From positions 1 to 64,000 of the forward strand of contig NZ_SNXE01000013.1 of assembly GCF_004362405.1 (NCBI RefSeq): DNA of 64,000 nt, written 5' to 3'. The position numbers were made by a program, and so were the translations under genes. Each line of letters starts with the position of its first letter. The stretch's first letter is position 1. The notes below the pieces were generated by a model. The model was not told the origin of the DNA and did no database searches. It saw only the letters and a program-made list of their open reading frames with translations. This stretch comes from Roseateles asaccharophilus. GTDB taxonomy: Bacteria; Pseudomonadota; Gammaproteobacteria; Burkholderiales; Burkholderiaceae_C. This document shows, in pieces, positions 36,721 to 45,927 of this stretch.

Positions 36721-38184
36721 TTACCGTCGGCGCATCCAGGCCGCCAGCCCCAGGGGGGCCAGGGCGGCGATGAAGAGTGGCAGCAGTCCCAGCATGCCCA
36801 GCCAGCGGGCATAGGGCGTCTCGCCCAGGCGGCCCTGCACCGGAGCCTCCAGCGTGGCGGCTTGGGCCGGCGGCAGCAGCGCCAGGGTACGGCCCCGATG
36901 ATCCACCACGGCGGTCGCCCCGGTGTTGGTGGCGCGCACCACCGGGCGCTGGAACTCCAGGGCCCGCATGCGGGAGAACTGCAGATGCTGGTCCAGCACC
37001 ATCACGGTGCCGAACCAGGCGAGATTGCTCACATTCACCAGCACCGTGGCGGCATCGGGCCCGCGCACGCTGTCCACGAAATCCTCGCCAAACAAGTCCT
37101 CGTAGCAGATCAGGGGGCGCAGGCGCTGCCCCGCCACGGCAAAGGACTGCTGGTGCTGACCACGGGCCTGGTCGTCCATGGGAATGGCCATGGCGCGCAC
37201 AAACCAGCCAAAACCCGGCGGAATGAACTCGCCGAAGGGCAGCAGGTGGCGCTTGCCGTAGGCGTAGGGTGCCGCACCGCCAAAGGCCAGCAGGGAGTTC
37301 ACATAGCCGTCCTGGCTGTTGCCCAGAAAGGTGCCCAGCAGCACCGGCCGCTGCGCCCCCACAGCCTCCAGGCGCTGCACATAGCCAGGGTCCAGGAAGG
37401 CCGCGGGAATGGGCACCACGGACTCCGGCGTCACCACCACCTGCCCCTGGGCGCGCTCGACCTGGCGGGTCAGCTGCTCCAGATGGCTGTGCATGCGCTC
37501 CGGGTCGAACTTCTGGTCCTGGGCAACGGCCGGCTGCACCAGGGAGACGCGCAGAACACCGGTCTCGCGGGTGAAGTTCTGCGGCAGCAGCTGGCCCAGG
37601 GCCAGCAGGCCGATGGCCACCGCCGCTGGCTGCCAGGCATGGCGCCCCAGGGCCGCAAAGGCCGCGGCGCAACCGGCCGCCAGGGCGCTGATGCCATAGA
37701 CGCCGATCCAGGGCGCCCAGGGCGCCAGCAGACCTTCGGTATGGGCATAGCCGCTGGCCAGCCAGGGGAAGCCTGTCAGCAAGGTGGCACGCGCCAGCTC
37801 GGCCAAGAGCCAGCAGGCGGACCAGGTCAGGGCATGCCAGGCGGGGTTGCGCTGGCGCAGGCGCGCCGCCAGGGCCAAGGCCCCGGCGTAGTACAGGCTG
37901 AGAAATGCCGCCAGCAAGGCCACGGCCAGGGCTGCCACCGGCCAGGGCAGGCCGCCGAACTGGTGCATGCTGATGTGCAGCCACCACAGGCCCGAGGCCA
38001 GCCAGCCGAAGCCGAAGGCACCGCCCAGCCAGGCAGCCCGGCGCGGGCCGGCATTCCAGCTCAGATGGGCCAGCCAGGCCAGGGCCAGGATCTGAAGCCA
38101 CCAGTATTCCAGCGGCGCAAAGGAGGCGGTGTGCAACACGCCGGCGACCAGGGCCGCCAGCAGAGCATGGGGAAAACGCAGCAT
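36721..38184 (-). CDS. lnt: Apolipoprotein N-acyltransferase
   Basis: 487 residues. Multiple N-terminal membrane helices precede a carbon-nitrogen hydrolase domain with the Glu-Lys-Cys triad visible in VVTPESVVP, YGKRHLLPFGEF and ICYEDLFGE; a last membrane helix is at the C-terminus. It adds the third acyl chain to lipoproteins at the inner membrane, and would act on the lipoproteins encoded at the left of this window. The ATG at 38184 overlaps the corC stop as TGATG; a TTG one codon earlier is an alternative. Confidence 0.94.
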   Translation of the reverse strand: MLRFPHALLAALVAGVLHTASFAPLEYWWLQILALAWLAHLSWNAGPRRAAWLGGAFGFGWLASGLWWLHISMHQFGGLPWPVAALAVALLAAFLSLYYAGALALAARLRQRNPAWHALTWSACWLLAELARATLLTGFPWLASGYAHTEGLLAPWAPWIGVYGISALAAGCAAAFAALGRHAWQPAAVAIGLLALGQLLPQNFTRETGVLRVSLVQPAVAQDQKFDPERMHSHLEQLTRQVERAQGQVVVTPESVVPIPAAFLDPGYVQRLEAVGAQRPVLLGTFLGNSQDGYVNSLLAFGGAAPYAYGKRHLLPFGEFIPPGFGWFVRAMAIPMDDQARGQHQQSFAVAGQRLRPLICYEDLFGEDFVDSVRGPDAATVLVNVSNLAWFGTVMVLDQHLQFSRMRALEFQRPVVRATNTGATAVVDHRGRTLALLPPAQAATLEAPVQGRLGETPYARWLGMLGLLPLFIAALAPLGLAAWMRRR

Positions 38185-39113
38185 CAATTCTCTTCTTGCA
38201 CCGCGCGCGTGACCTTGAACCAGCGCACCGCGCCACCACGCGTGAGCATCACCGAGAACTGCAGGCCGCCCACCTCCAGGGTCTCGCCGCGGCGCGGCAC
38301 CCGACCATGCTCATGGGCCACCAGACCGCCGATGGTGTCGAACTCGTCCTCGGGCAGGCTGGTGCCAAAAGACAGGTTGACGGCGGCGATCTGCGCATCG
38401 CCGGCCACGCGCTGGCTGCCATCGGCCAGGGTGTAGATGCCGGACACGCCGTCCTTGTCGTCGAACTCATCCTCGATCTCACCGACGATCTCTTCCAGCA
38501 CATCCTCGATGGTGACCAGGCCGGCGGTATTGCCGAACTCGTCGATCACGATGGCCAGGTGATTGCGGTTGGAGCGGAAGTCGCGCAGCAGCTCGTTAAG
38601 GTTCTTGCTTTCCGGCACAAAGACGATGGGCCGCAGCAGCGCACGCAGATTGAGCTCGGGCGCGCGCTGCAGCTTGAGCAGGTCCTTGGCCAGCAGAATG
38701 CCGATGATGTTCTCGCGCTGGCCCTCGAAAACCGGGAAACGCGAATGGCCGGCGCGTATGACCTGGGCGAGCAGCTCCTCGTAGGGCGACTCGATGTCCA
38801 GCAAATCCATGCGCGGCGCGGCCACCATCACATCGCCGGCCGAGAGCCCGGCCATGTGGAGCACGCCTTCCAGCATCTGCCGCGACTCGGGCGCGATCAG
38901 CTCGCGCTGCTCGGCCTCGGCCAGGGTTTCGATCAGCTCGCTGGTGGAGTCCGGACCCGGATGCAGGAAGTCCAGCATGCGGTCCAGGAGTTTGCGCGGC
39001 GCTGGGCCGCGGCCTTCGGCGGCGGCACTTTTGTGGCCCCCGCGGGGCCTACTAGGCTGAGGTTCGGACACGGAATGGGTGTCGTAGTTGGGTAGCCCCA
39101 CAGAATAACCCAT
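38184..39113 (-). CDS. corC: CorC/YbeX-type CBS-domain protein
   Basis: 309 residues. Two CBS domains (residues about 85-210; VMVAAPRMDLLDI and DEFGNTAGLVTIEDVLEEIV, 20) and a C-terminal CorC_HlyC domain. No membrane helix, so it belongs to the soluble CorC/YbeX branch, linked to Mg/Co efflux and, in ybeX-lnt operons, to ribosome or envelope function. Start uncertain: ATG at 39113 is used, but a GTG at 39071 just before SEPQPSRPRG is possible; neither has a good ribosome site. It heads the operon corC-lnt-glyQ-glyS-gmhB-plsC-ygjP-like. Confidence 0.88.
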   Translation of the reverse strand: MGYSVGLPNYDTHSVSEPQPSRPRGGHKSAAAEGRGPAPRKLLDRMLDFLHPGPDSTSELIETLAEAEQRELIAPESRQMLEGVLHMAGLSAGDVMVAAPRMDLLDIESPYEELLAQVIRAGHSRFPVFEGQRENIIGILLAKDLLKLQRAPELNLRALLRPIVFVPESKNLNELLRDFRSNRNHLAIVIDEFGNTAGLVTIEDVLEEIVGEIEDEFDDKDGVSGIYTLADGSQRVAGDAQIAAVNLSFGTSLPEDEFDTIGGLVAHEHGRVPRRGETLEVGGLQFSVMLTRGGAVRWFKVTRAVQEEN

Positions 39114-39205
39114 TGACAGTGCGACCCTGTTGCACCACAGTCAGCCGCCCCCTGAGCCGGGTCTCGGGCGGCGGATTCGTCACAGCAGTAAGCCTCTAGA
39201 TCACC

Positions 39206-40264
39206 ATGTCATCGACCAACTCCCCGGGCCTGATTCCCGCCACCATCCTCACCGGCTTCCTGGGCTCGGGCAAGACCACCCTGCTCAAGCGCGTGCTCTC
39301 CGAAGCCCATGGCCAGAAGATCGCCGTGATCGAGAACGAGTTCGGCGAGGAGAACATCGACAACGACATCCTGGTGGCCGATACCAATGAGCAGATCATC
39401 CAGATGAGCAATGGCTGCGTCTGCTGCACCATCCGCGAAGACCTGCGCACCACGCTCAGCGAGCTGGCCGCCAAGCGCCGCCGCGGCGAGCTGGATTTCG
39501 AGCGCGTGGTGATCGAGACCACCGGCCTGGCCGACCCCGGCCCCGTGGCCCAGACCTTTTTCATGGATGACGAGATCGCCGAGAGCTATCTGCTGGACTC
39601 CATCCTGACCCTGGTGGACGCCAAGCATGCCGAGGAGCAGCTCAACACCCGCCAGGAAGCGCGCCGTCAGATCGGCTTTGCTGACCAGATCTTCATCAGC
39701 AAGACCGATCTGGTGGACGCCGCGGCGGCGGACGAACTGGCCCACCGCATCAAGCACATGAACCCGCGCGCGCCCCAGCAGCGCGTCCACTTCGGGAATG
39801 TGGACATTGCCAGCGTCTTCGACCTGCGCGGCTTCAACCTCAACGCCAAGCTGGAGATCGACCCCGATTTCCTGAATGCGGACGCGCACGACCATCACCA
39901 CCATGACCATGATCACGACCATGAGCATGGCGAGCACTGCGACCACCCGCACCATCACCACCATGACGATGATGTGAAGTCCTTCGTCTTCCGCTCCGAC
40001 AAGCCCTTCAACCCGGCCAAGCTGGAAGACTTCCTGGGCGCCATCGTGCAGGTCTACGGCCCCAAGATGCTGCGCTACAAGGGCGTGCTGCACATGAAGG
40101 GCACGGACAAAAAGGTGATCTTCCAGGGCGTGCACCAGCTGATGGGCTCCGACCTGGGGCCGAAGTGGCTGCCAAACGAGAAAAAGCAGAGCAAAATGGT
40201 TTTCATCGGGATCGACCTGCCCAAGGACATCCTGCTGCAGGGGCTGGAAGGCTGCCTGGCCTGA
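39206..40264 (+). CDS. CobW/COG0523-family GTPase with His-rich metal loop
   Basis: 352 residues. G3E GTPase: Walker A TGFLGSGKTTLLK, the zinc-site motif GCVCC, ETTGLADPGPV and SKTDLVD. A His/Asp-rich segment (residues about 228-255, at least 16 His) precedes the C-terminal CobW domain. Such proteins are metal chaperones, mostly for zinc, some for cobalt or nitrile-hydratase metals. It is divergent from corC with a 92-base gap; I saw no Zur-like palindrome there. Confidence 0.9.
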   Translation: MSSTNSPGLIPATILTGFLGSGKTTLLKRVLSEAHGQKIAVIENEFGEENIDNDILVADTNEQIIQMSNGCVCCTIREDLRTTLSELAAKRRRGELDFERVVIETTGLADPGPVAQTFFMDDEIAESYLLDSILTLVDAKHAEEQLNTRQEARRQIGFADQIFISKTDLVDAAAADELAHRIKHMNPRAPQQRVHFGNVDIASVFDLRGFNLNAKLEIDPDFLNADAHDHHHHDHDHDHEHGEHCDHPHHHHHDDDVKSFVFRSDKPFNPAKLEDFLGAIVQVYGPKMLRYKGVLHMKGTDKKVIFQGVHQLMGSDLGPKWLPNEKKQSKMVFIGIDLPKDILLQGLEGCLA

Positions 40265-40303
40265 GTCCGGGGCGGCGTCAGCACCGTGAGAGGTGAGCAT
40301 GGC

Positions 40304-40309
40304 TACAAT
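40304..40309 (+). promoter_or_regulatory. Candidate -10 element for dksA
   Basis: TACAAT in the context GGCTACAATCC, 101 bases before the dksA start. No good -35 at 17 bases. The leader that follows can fold: GTCGG/CCGAC around 40335-40366 and ACCTC-TTTC-GAGGT at 40378-40391 just upstream of the ribosome site. Confidence 0.45.
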
Positions 40310-40410
40310 CCGCCCCGCCCAAGCCACCCCGAGGGTCGGCATGCCCCGGCATCCGGCCCGTCCGACGCAGGTATAAGACCTCTTTCGAGGTAACGCGAGG
40401 AGACTCCGAC

Positions 40411-41109
40411 GTGAGCAAGACACCGGCCCCCAAACCCGCCCCGGCCAAGACGGCCCTCAAGGCGGCCAAGGGCGCTGCCAAGTCCGAGGCCCCGGCCCCG
40501 GAGGCGGAAAGCGCCGGCGTCGCCACCCTGGAGGCGGCAGCTACCTCGTCCTCACACACTGGCGGCAGCCGCTTTACCGACCGTTTTGCCCCTCCCAAGC
40601 CGCCCACGCGATCCATGAGTACGCCCGTGATTGAAACGTCCAAAAGCGCCGTCAAGGCCGACCCGAAACTCGCCAATGCTTGGAAAACCAAGTCCGGCCA
40701 CGAGCTGACCGATGCCGAAGTGCTGGCTATGCCCGAGTCGGAGTACATGAATGACAAGCAGATCGAGTTCTTCCGCGCCAAGCTCAATGAGCTGAAGGAC
40801 GGCTTGCTGTCCAACGCCGGAGAAACCACCGAGCATCTGCGCGAAGACACCTCCATCGTGCCCGACCCGGCCGACCGCGCCACCATCGAGGAAGAGCACG
40901 CCCTGGAGTTGCGCACCCGCGACCGCGAGCGCAAGCTGCTCAAGAAGATCATGCAGTCCCTGGCCCGCCTGGACAACGGCGAGTACGGCTACTGCGATGA
41001 GACCGGCGAACCCATCGGTCTGGGCCGTCTGATCGCCCGTCCTACGGCCACCCTCTCGCTCGAAGCCCAGCAGCGTCGCGAACTCAAGCAGAAAATGTTC
41101 GGGGACTGA
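40411..41109 (+). CDS. dksA: DksA-family transcription factor with N-terminal extension
   Basis: 232 residues. Coiled-coil core with a DPADRATIEEEHALELRTRD-type tip, then the C-terminal globular region YGYCDETGEPIGLGRLIARP. The zinc finger is incomplete: C-x2-T and later S-x2-A where E. coli DksA has C-x2-C and C-x2-C, leaving one Cys. It would bind RNA polymerase and act with ppGpp. The start is GTG at 40411: GAGGAG lies eight bases upstream, while the ATG at 40615 has none. This gives an Ala/Pro/Lys-rich extension of about 68 residues. Confidence 0.92.
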   Translation: MSKTPAPKPAPAKTALKAAKGAAKSEAPAPEAESAGVATLEAAATSSSHTGGSRFTDRFAPPKPPTRSMSTPVIETSKSAVKADPKLANAWKTKSGHELTDAEVLAMPESEYMNDKQIEFFRAKLNELKDGLLSNAGETTEHLREDTSIVPDPADRATIEEEHALELRTRDRERKLLKKIMQSLARLDNGEYGYCDETGEPIGLGRLIARPTATLSLEAQQRRELKQKMFGD

Positions 41110-41116
41110 TGACTCC

Positions 41117-41193
41117 GCCCCTACGCGCTGCGCGCGCCCCCTCAAGGGGGCACGCCCCTAGGACCGGCAGAGCCGGATCCTGGGGCGTCGCTC
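41117..41193 (+). terminator. Repeat-derived hairpin after dksA
   Basis: A copy of a GC-rich repeat, 7 bases after the dksA stop. It contains GCGCGCCCCC..GGGGGC and a long stem GCCCCTAGGA-CCGGC-AGA-GCCGG-ATCCTGGGGC (41154-41185). A sister copy lies after the STAS gene at 43056-43131 with long identical blocks. Likely transcription terminator, without a U-run. Confidence 0.6.
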
Positions 41194-41255
41194 GGCGGAC
41201 TTCGGCGGGGGGCGGTCGCTAGTCGACCCTTGTTTACTAATCAGGTCCAGCGCGC

Positions 41256-43052
41256 ATGTCAGAACCGAAAGACGGCGAGAGTTTTCTGCGCAAGGTCGCG
41301 CGCTTTGTCGCGAATCCGACCACGGACTGGGCCGAGATCAATTCGCGCCAGGATGATCCCGAGGGGGATCTCGCCAAAGCCGAGTTGCGCGCCATGGTCG
41401 AGCGCAAGCGCCGCAATGACTTCGTGCGCAAGCGCGAGCTGGACATGCTGCGCCGCATACGCCAGGAAGGCCTGAGCCCGGAGCAGCTGGCGGCCCTGGG
41501 GAGCTCTTCGCGCATCGACGAGATGGAGCGCGCCAACAGCGGGCTCAATTCCAAGATCGACCACGGGGTCAAGGCCAAGATCGATCAGATCGAGCAGCAG
41601 ATGGTGGGCGAGAGTTTCGCGCCCACGCAGATGTCCGGCGCCTCACACCCCCCCGGCTTTTTCGAGACCAGCACCCGGCCGGTGCATTTCGAACCCACCG
41701 TGCCGGACGAGCCGCGGGCCTCCGAGCGCCCCGGAGCCACCCTGGAATGGCGGGATACGCCCCCCGCCCCGGCGGCCGCGGTCATGGGCGGCGGTCTGCC
41801 CCCGCTCTCGGATGCCAAGCCCAGCCGTCTGCCCAGCGTGCCGACGCTGACGGCGGTGCATGTGCCAAGCCCCACACCGGCGCCGGTGCCGGCACCCGTC
41901 CCAGTGCCTGCCCCTGCGCCACTGAGCTTCCGCGTCGCCGAGGATGCGGCCGTGGAGGTGGCCGAGCTGATTCATGACTCCGAGCTGGACGAGATGGTCA
42001 TCGCCTTCGCGAATGCCGACTACGAGTCCTGCGAGCGCGGCCTGCTGAGTCTGGTGGACAAGGCCGGTCCGCGCCACCTGCACCCGGAAACCTGGCTGGT
42101 GCTCTTCGACTTGTACCGGGCCACGGCCCAGCAGTCCAAGTTCGAGGCCCTGGCCGTGGATTACGCCCAGCTGTTCGGCCTTTCGGCGCCGCAGTGGTTC
42201 TCCCTGCCCAAGCTCGTCGCCGAGAGCCTGAGCAAGGAGCGCGCGCCCATGGGCAGCGCCGGCGGCGTGGCCTGGGCCGCGCCCGAGTATCTGGATGCCG
42301 AGGCCGTGGCCTTGCTGGCCAAGCGCGCCCAGAACCATCCCATGCCCTGGGTCCTGGACTGGGCGCCGCTCAAGCAGCTGGACACCGAAGGCGGCGCCAA
42401 GCTGCGCGAGCTCTTCCGTGCCTGGGCAAGCCAGCAGGTCGATATGCGCTGGCTGGCGGGCGACCACCTGCTGCAGCTGCTCAAGGAACTGGCCCCGGTG
42501 GGCAACCGCGATGTGGATCCGGCGCTGTGGATGCTGCGCCTGGAGGCCTTGCGCCTGGTGAACCGCCCCGATCAGTTCGACGAAGCCGCCATCGACTACT
42601 GCGTGACCTATGAGGTGTCGCCCCCCTCCTGGGAAAAGACCAGCTGCCGGGTGCGCGTCAGCGGCCTGACCCTGTCCACCAGTTCCCCACCCGCGCCCAC
42701 GGTGACCCAAGGCAGCGAACACTCCACCAGCTTCCTGGAGTCCAGCATCACCGACCCCGGCGGCCTGCCCAGCAGCGTGCAGCTGGAGCTCAGCGGCCAG
42801 CTCAGCGGAGACATCAGCGAAACCCTGCGCCTGATGAGCGGCGAGTTGCGCGCGGCCACCCAGATCACGATTGCCTGCTCGCGCCTGATTCGCCTGGACT
42901 TCATGGCGGCCGGCGATCTGCTCAACTGGGTGCTGGCGCGCCGCAGCGAGAACCGCAGCGTGACCTTCACCGACACGCACCGCCTGGTCTCCCTGTTCTT
43001 CGGTGCCATGGGCATTGATGAGCATGCGCGGATCAAAGTCCGCATCAATTGA
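41256..43052 (+). CDS. STAS-domain protein with FimV-like/TPR-like middle, dksA-hslV linked
   Basis: 598 residues, no signal peptide. The N-terminal 115 residues are charged and helical (ELRAMVERKRRNDFVRKREL, 20). Residues about 125-225 form a disordered Pro-rich linker with a PAPVPAPVPVPAPAPL run. Residues about 235-400 contain a helical repeat-like region (ELIHDSELDEMVIAFANADY, 20). The last about 100 residues look like an STAS domain (SRLIRLDFMAAGDLLNWVLA, 20). Proteins of this design sit beside hslVU in many Burkholderiales; function unknown. Flanked on both sides by copies of the same hairpin repeat. Confidence 0.75.
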   Translation: MSEPKDGESFLRKVARFVANPTTDWAEINSRQDDPEGDLAKAELRAMVERKRRNDFVRKRELDMLRRIRQEGLSPEQLAALGSSSRIDEMERANSGLNSKIDHGVKAKIDQIEQQMVGESFAPTQMSGASHPPGFFETSTRPVHFEPTVPDEPRASERPGATLEWRDTPPAPAAAVMGGGLPPLSDAKPSRLPSVPTLTAVHVPSPTPAPVPAPVPVPAPAPLSFRVAEDAAVEVAELIHDSELDEMVIAFANADYESCERGLLSLVDKAGPRHLHPETWLVLFDLYRATAQQSKFEALAVDYAQLFGLSAPQWFSLPKLVAESLSKERAPMGSAGGVAWAAPEYLDAEAVALLAKRAQNHPMPWVLDWAPLKQLDTEGGAKLRELFRAWASQQVDMRWLAGDHLLQLLKELAPVGNRDVDPALWMLRLEALRLVNRPDQFDEAAIDYCVTYEVSPPSWEKTSCRVRVSGLTLSTSSPPAPTVTQGSEHSTSFLESSITDPGGLPSSVQLELSGQLSGDISETLRLMSGELRAATQITIACSRLIRLDFMAAGDLLNWVLARRSENRSVTFTDTHRLVSLFFGAMGIDEHARIKVRIN

Positions 43053-43055
43053 CCC

Positions 43056-43131
43056 ACCCCTACGCGCTGCGCGCGCCCCTCTAGGGGCGAGCCCATAGGC
43101 CCGGCAGAGCCGGATCCTTGGGCTCCGCGCG
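43056..43131 (+). terminator. Repeat-derived hairpin after the STAS gene
   Basis: Sister of the element at 41117-41193: both carry CCCCTACGCGCTGCGCGCG and CCGGCAGAGCCGGATCCT. The stem GAGCCC..GGGCTC flanks CCGGC-AGA-GCCGG. It ends just before the hslV promoter and probably terminates the upstream transcript. Confidence 0.6.
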
Positions 43132-43149
43132 GTCAAGTCAATCGCGGTG

Positions 43150-43177
43150 GTTGAAACTGCGGGCGGGGCCCCTATAT
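43150..43177 (+). promoter_or_regulatory. Heat-shock (sigma-32) promoter of hslVU
   Basis: GTTGAAA (43150-43156), 12-base spacer, CCCCTATAT (43169-43177), close to the RpoH consensus CTTGAAA - 11 to 15 - CCCCATNT. hslVU is a classic heat-shock operon. The expected start point is only a few bases before the hslV ATG (43187). Confidence 0.75.
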
Positions 43178-43186
43178 GGAGTCGCT

Positions 43187-43750
43187 ATGGATTCCTCTCC
43201 CTCCCAACAGCAGGCGCCGGTGTATCACGGCACCACCATCGTCTCGGTGCGGCGCAATGGCCAGGTGGCCATCGGTGGCGATGGTCAGGTGACCCTGGGC
43301 CATATCGTCGTCAAGTCCAGCGCGCGCAAGGTGCGCAAGCTCTACCGCGAGCAGGTGCTGGCCGGCTTTGCCGGCGCCACGGCCGATGCCTTCACCCTGT
43401 TCGAACGCTTCGAGGCCAAGCTGGAGAAGCACCAGGGCCATCTGGTGCGGGCCGCCGTGGAGCTGACCCGCGACTGGCGTACCGACCGCGTGTTGCGGCG
43501 TCTGGAAGCCATGCTGGCCGTGGCCGACCGCTCGGCCTCCCTCATCATCACCGGCAACGGCGATGTGCTGGAACCCGAGCAGGGCATCGTGGCCATAGGC
43601 TCCGGCGGCGCCTACGCCCAGGCCGCCGCCAAGGCCTTGCTCAACCACAGCGAGCTCGGCGCGGCCGATATCGTGAAGCAGTCCCTCACCATTGCCGGCG
43701 AGATCTGCATCTACACCAATCTGAACCACACCATCGAGACGCTGGACTGA
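43187..43750 (+). CDS. hslV: HslV protease subunit (ClpQ)
   Basis: 187 residues. N-terminal-nucleophile peptidase; the catalytic Thr begins [20 protein letters not shown] (20) after a 15-residue propeptide ending YHG. E. coli HslV has only the initiator Met before this Thr, so the propeptide is long and Gln/Ser/Pro-rich. It forms the two-ring protease core capped by HslU. GGAG five bases before the ATG supports this start. Confidence 0.96.
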   Translation: MDSSPSQQQAPVYHGTTIVSVRRNGQVAIGGDGQVTLGHIVVKSSARKVRKLYREQVLAGFAGATADAFTLFERFEAKLEKHQGHLVRAAVELTRDWRTDRVLRRLEAMLAVADRSASLIITGNGDVLEPEQGIVAIGSGGAYAQAAAKALLNHSELGAADIVKQSLTIAGEICIYTNLNHTIETLD

Positions 43751-43755
43751 GGCTT

Positions 43756-45060
43756 ATGAGCATGACCCCGCAGGAGATCGTCTCCGAACTCGACCGCCAT
43801 ATCGTCGGCCAGAACGCCGCCAAGCGCGCCGTGGCCATTGCCCTGCGCAACCGCTGGCGCCGCCAGCAGGTGGACGAGAAGCTGCGTGCCGAGATCACGC
43901 CCAAGAACATCCTGATGATCGGCCCCACCGGCGTGGGCAAGACCGAGATCGCGCGTCGCCTGGCCAAGCTGGCCGATGCGCCCTTCATCAAGGTGGAGGC
44001 CACCAAGTTCACCGAGGTGGGCTATGTGGGCAAGGACGTGGACTCCATCGTGCGCGATCTGATGGATGTGGCCATCAAGCAGGAGCGCGAGCGCCAGATG
44101 CGCCTGCAGCGCACCCGCGCCGAGGATGCCGCCGAGGAACGCGTGCTTGACGCCCTGGTGCCCGGCAGCGAGCCGGACAACAGCACCCGCCAGCTCATGC
44201 GCAAGCGCCTGCGCGAGGGCACCATGAACGACAAGGAGATCGAGATCGACGTGCTGGAGGCCAAGCCCAGCATGGAAATTCTGGGGCCCCAGGGCATGGA
44301 GGAAATGGCCGAGCAGCTCAAGAGCATGTTCGCCCAGATGGGCGGCGCCAAGCGCAAGAGCCGCAAGCTCAAGATCGGCGAGGCGATGAAGCTGCTGGTG
44401 GACGAGGAAGCCGGCAAGCTGGTCAACGAGGACGAGATCAAGACCGCCGCCCTGCACAACGCCCAGGAGAACGGCATCGTCTTCATCGACGAGATCGACA
44501 AGGTGGCTAGCCGCTCCGACCACGGCGGCAGCACGGCCGATGTCTCGCGCCAGGGCGTGCAGCGCGATCTGCTGCCCCTGGTGGAGGGCACGACGGTCAA
44601 CACCAAGTACGGCATGGTCAAGACCGATCACATGCTCTTCATCGCCTCCGGCGCCTTCCACCTGAGCAAGCCCAGCGATCTGATCCCCGAGTTGCAGGGC
44701 CGCTTCCCGATTCGTGTCGAACTCGGCTCCCTGTCGGTGGAAGACTTCGAGGCCATTCTCACCAGCACCCACGCCAGCCTGGTCAAGCAGTACCAGGCCC
44801 TGCTGGCCACCGAAGGCCTGGATCTGCAGCTCAGCAGCGACGCCATACGCCGCCTGGCCCAGATCGCCTTTGAGGTGAACGAGCGTACCGAGAACATCGG
44901 CGCGCGCCGACTGGCCACGGTGATGGAACGCCTGCTGGACGAGATCAGCTTCGACGCCCACAAGCATGCCGGTCAGACCCTGACCCTGGACGCCGCCGCC
45001 GTGGACGCCAAGCTGGGCGAGCTCGCGAAGAACGAAGATTTGAGCCGCTTCATCCTCTGA
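43756..45060 (+). CDS. hslU: HslU ATPase/unfoldase (ClpY)
   Basis: 434 residues. AAA+ partner of Hsl[21 protein letters not shown] (20), Walker [10 protein letters not shown], pore motif GYVGKDV, an intermediate domain about 110-240, Walker [11 protein letters not shown] and the C-terminal LSRFIL that inserts into HslV. It starts five bases after the hslV stop. Confidence 0.97.
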   Translation: MSMTPQEIVSELDRHIVGQNAAKRAVAIALRNRWRRQQVDEKLRAEITPKNILMIGPTGVGKTEIARRLAKLADAPFIKVEATKFTEVGYVGKDVDSIVRDLMDVAIKQERERQMRLQRTRAEDAAEERVLDALVPGSEPDNSTRQLMRKRLREGTMNDKEIEIDVLEAKPSMEILGPQGMEEMAEQLKSMFAQMGGAKRKSRKLKIGEAMKLLVDEEAGKLVNEDEIKTAALHNAQENGIVFIDEIDKVASRSDHGGSTADVSRQGVQRDLLPLVEGTTVNTKYGMVKTDHMLFIASGAFHLSKPSDLIPELQGRFPIRVELGSLSVEDFEAILTSTHASLVKQYQALLATEGLDLQLSSDAIRRLAQIAFEVNERTENIGARRLATVMERLLDEISFDAHKHAGQTLTLDAAAVDAKLGELAKNEDLSRFIL

Positions 45061-45074
45061 CGGCTTGCCGCATT

Positions 45075-45097
45075 CGGCACCACGCTTGGGGGTGCCG
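45075..45097. terminator. Hairpin between convergent hslU and coaX
   Basis: CGGCACC - 9-base loop - GGTGCCG, 14 bases after the hslU stop and 10 bases from the end of coaX. It could serve both convergent genes. No U-run. Confidence 0.5.
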
Positions 45098-45107
45098 GGC
45101 AGGCCGC

Positions 45108-45878
45108 TCAGAGCGCCAGCCGGTGCGACTGCAGGGTCAGGATGCCGTCGAAGATCAGGCTCTCGATCAGCTCATGGGGAATGTCCAGGGCGGGCGAGAC
45201 TTTCCAGCCGGCACCGCCGGTCATCAGGGTCAGGGGCTCATGTCCGGCCCGCTTGGCCAGATGGCGGTGCATGCGCTCGATGGCGCCGGTGATGGCGTAG
45301 TTGCCGCCGCTGGTCAGCGCGTCCGAGGTATTGGTCGGGAATTCGCGCACCTCGCCCGTAGGCACCCGCAGGCCAGCCGTCCCCCCCTCCAGGGCTCGCA
45401 GCATGATGCCGTGCCCTGGCAGGATCAGCCCGCCGAGAAAGCGGCCCTGGGCGTCTAGGGCGTCCACGGTCACGGCCGTTCCAATCATCACCACCAGACA
45501 GGCGCGGGCCGGGCCACGCGCCAGCACATGGTGCCGCGCCCCGATCTGGGCCACAAAGCGATCGGCGCCCAGCCGACCCGGATGGTCATAGCCATTGATC
45601 ACCCCACCCGCCTGCGCGCTGGAGACCACCCAGCGCGGCTCCACATCCCAGAGCTCCATCTGTTCTTCCACGCGGCGGCGCACCGCGTCTCCGGCCACAT
45701 TGCAGCCCAGCATGGTGCGGGGCGGCTGAGGCAGGTTCTGCCAGCCGCGCTCGGCCAAGCGTTCGATGTTCTCAAGAAATTCAGCCCCATGCGCAAGCAG
45801 AGCCGCACCGGGCTGCGGGGTCGCGTAAAGCGCCCACTTCAGGCGCGTATTGCCGATATCGATGGCCAGAAAGCTCAT
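45108..45878 (-). CDS. coaX: Type III pantothenate kinase
   Basis: 256 residues. ASKHA-fold kinase: [15 protein letters not shown] (phosphate loop), [26 protein letters not shown] and [12 protein letters not shown]. First step of CoA synthesis; the type III enzyme is not inhibited by CoA. In many Burkholderiales birA precedes it; here it stands alone, divergent from the chemoreceptor genes. Confidence 0.94.
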   Translation of the reverse strand: MSFLAIDIGNTRLKWALYATPQPGAALLAHGAEFLENIERLAERGWQNLPQPPRTMLGCNVAGDAVRRRVEEQMELWDVEPRWVVSSAQAGGVINGYDHPGRLGADRFVAQIGARHHVLARGPARACLVVMIGTAVTVDALDAQGRFLGGLILPGHGIMLRALEGGTAGLRVPTGEVREFPTNTSDALTSGGNYAITGAIERMHRHLAKRAGHEPLTLMTGGAGWKVSPALDIPHELIESLIFDGILTLQSHRLAL

Positions 45879-45927
45879 GGCGTGAAATATTGAGGGGCGA
45901 GAGCGTTGCCCAAAGCCTAACAGAGGC

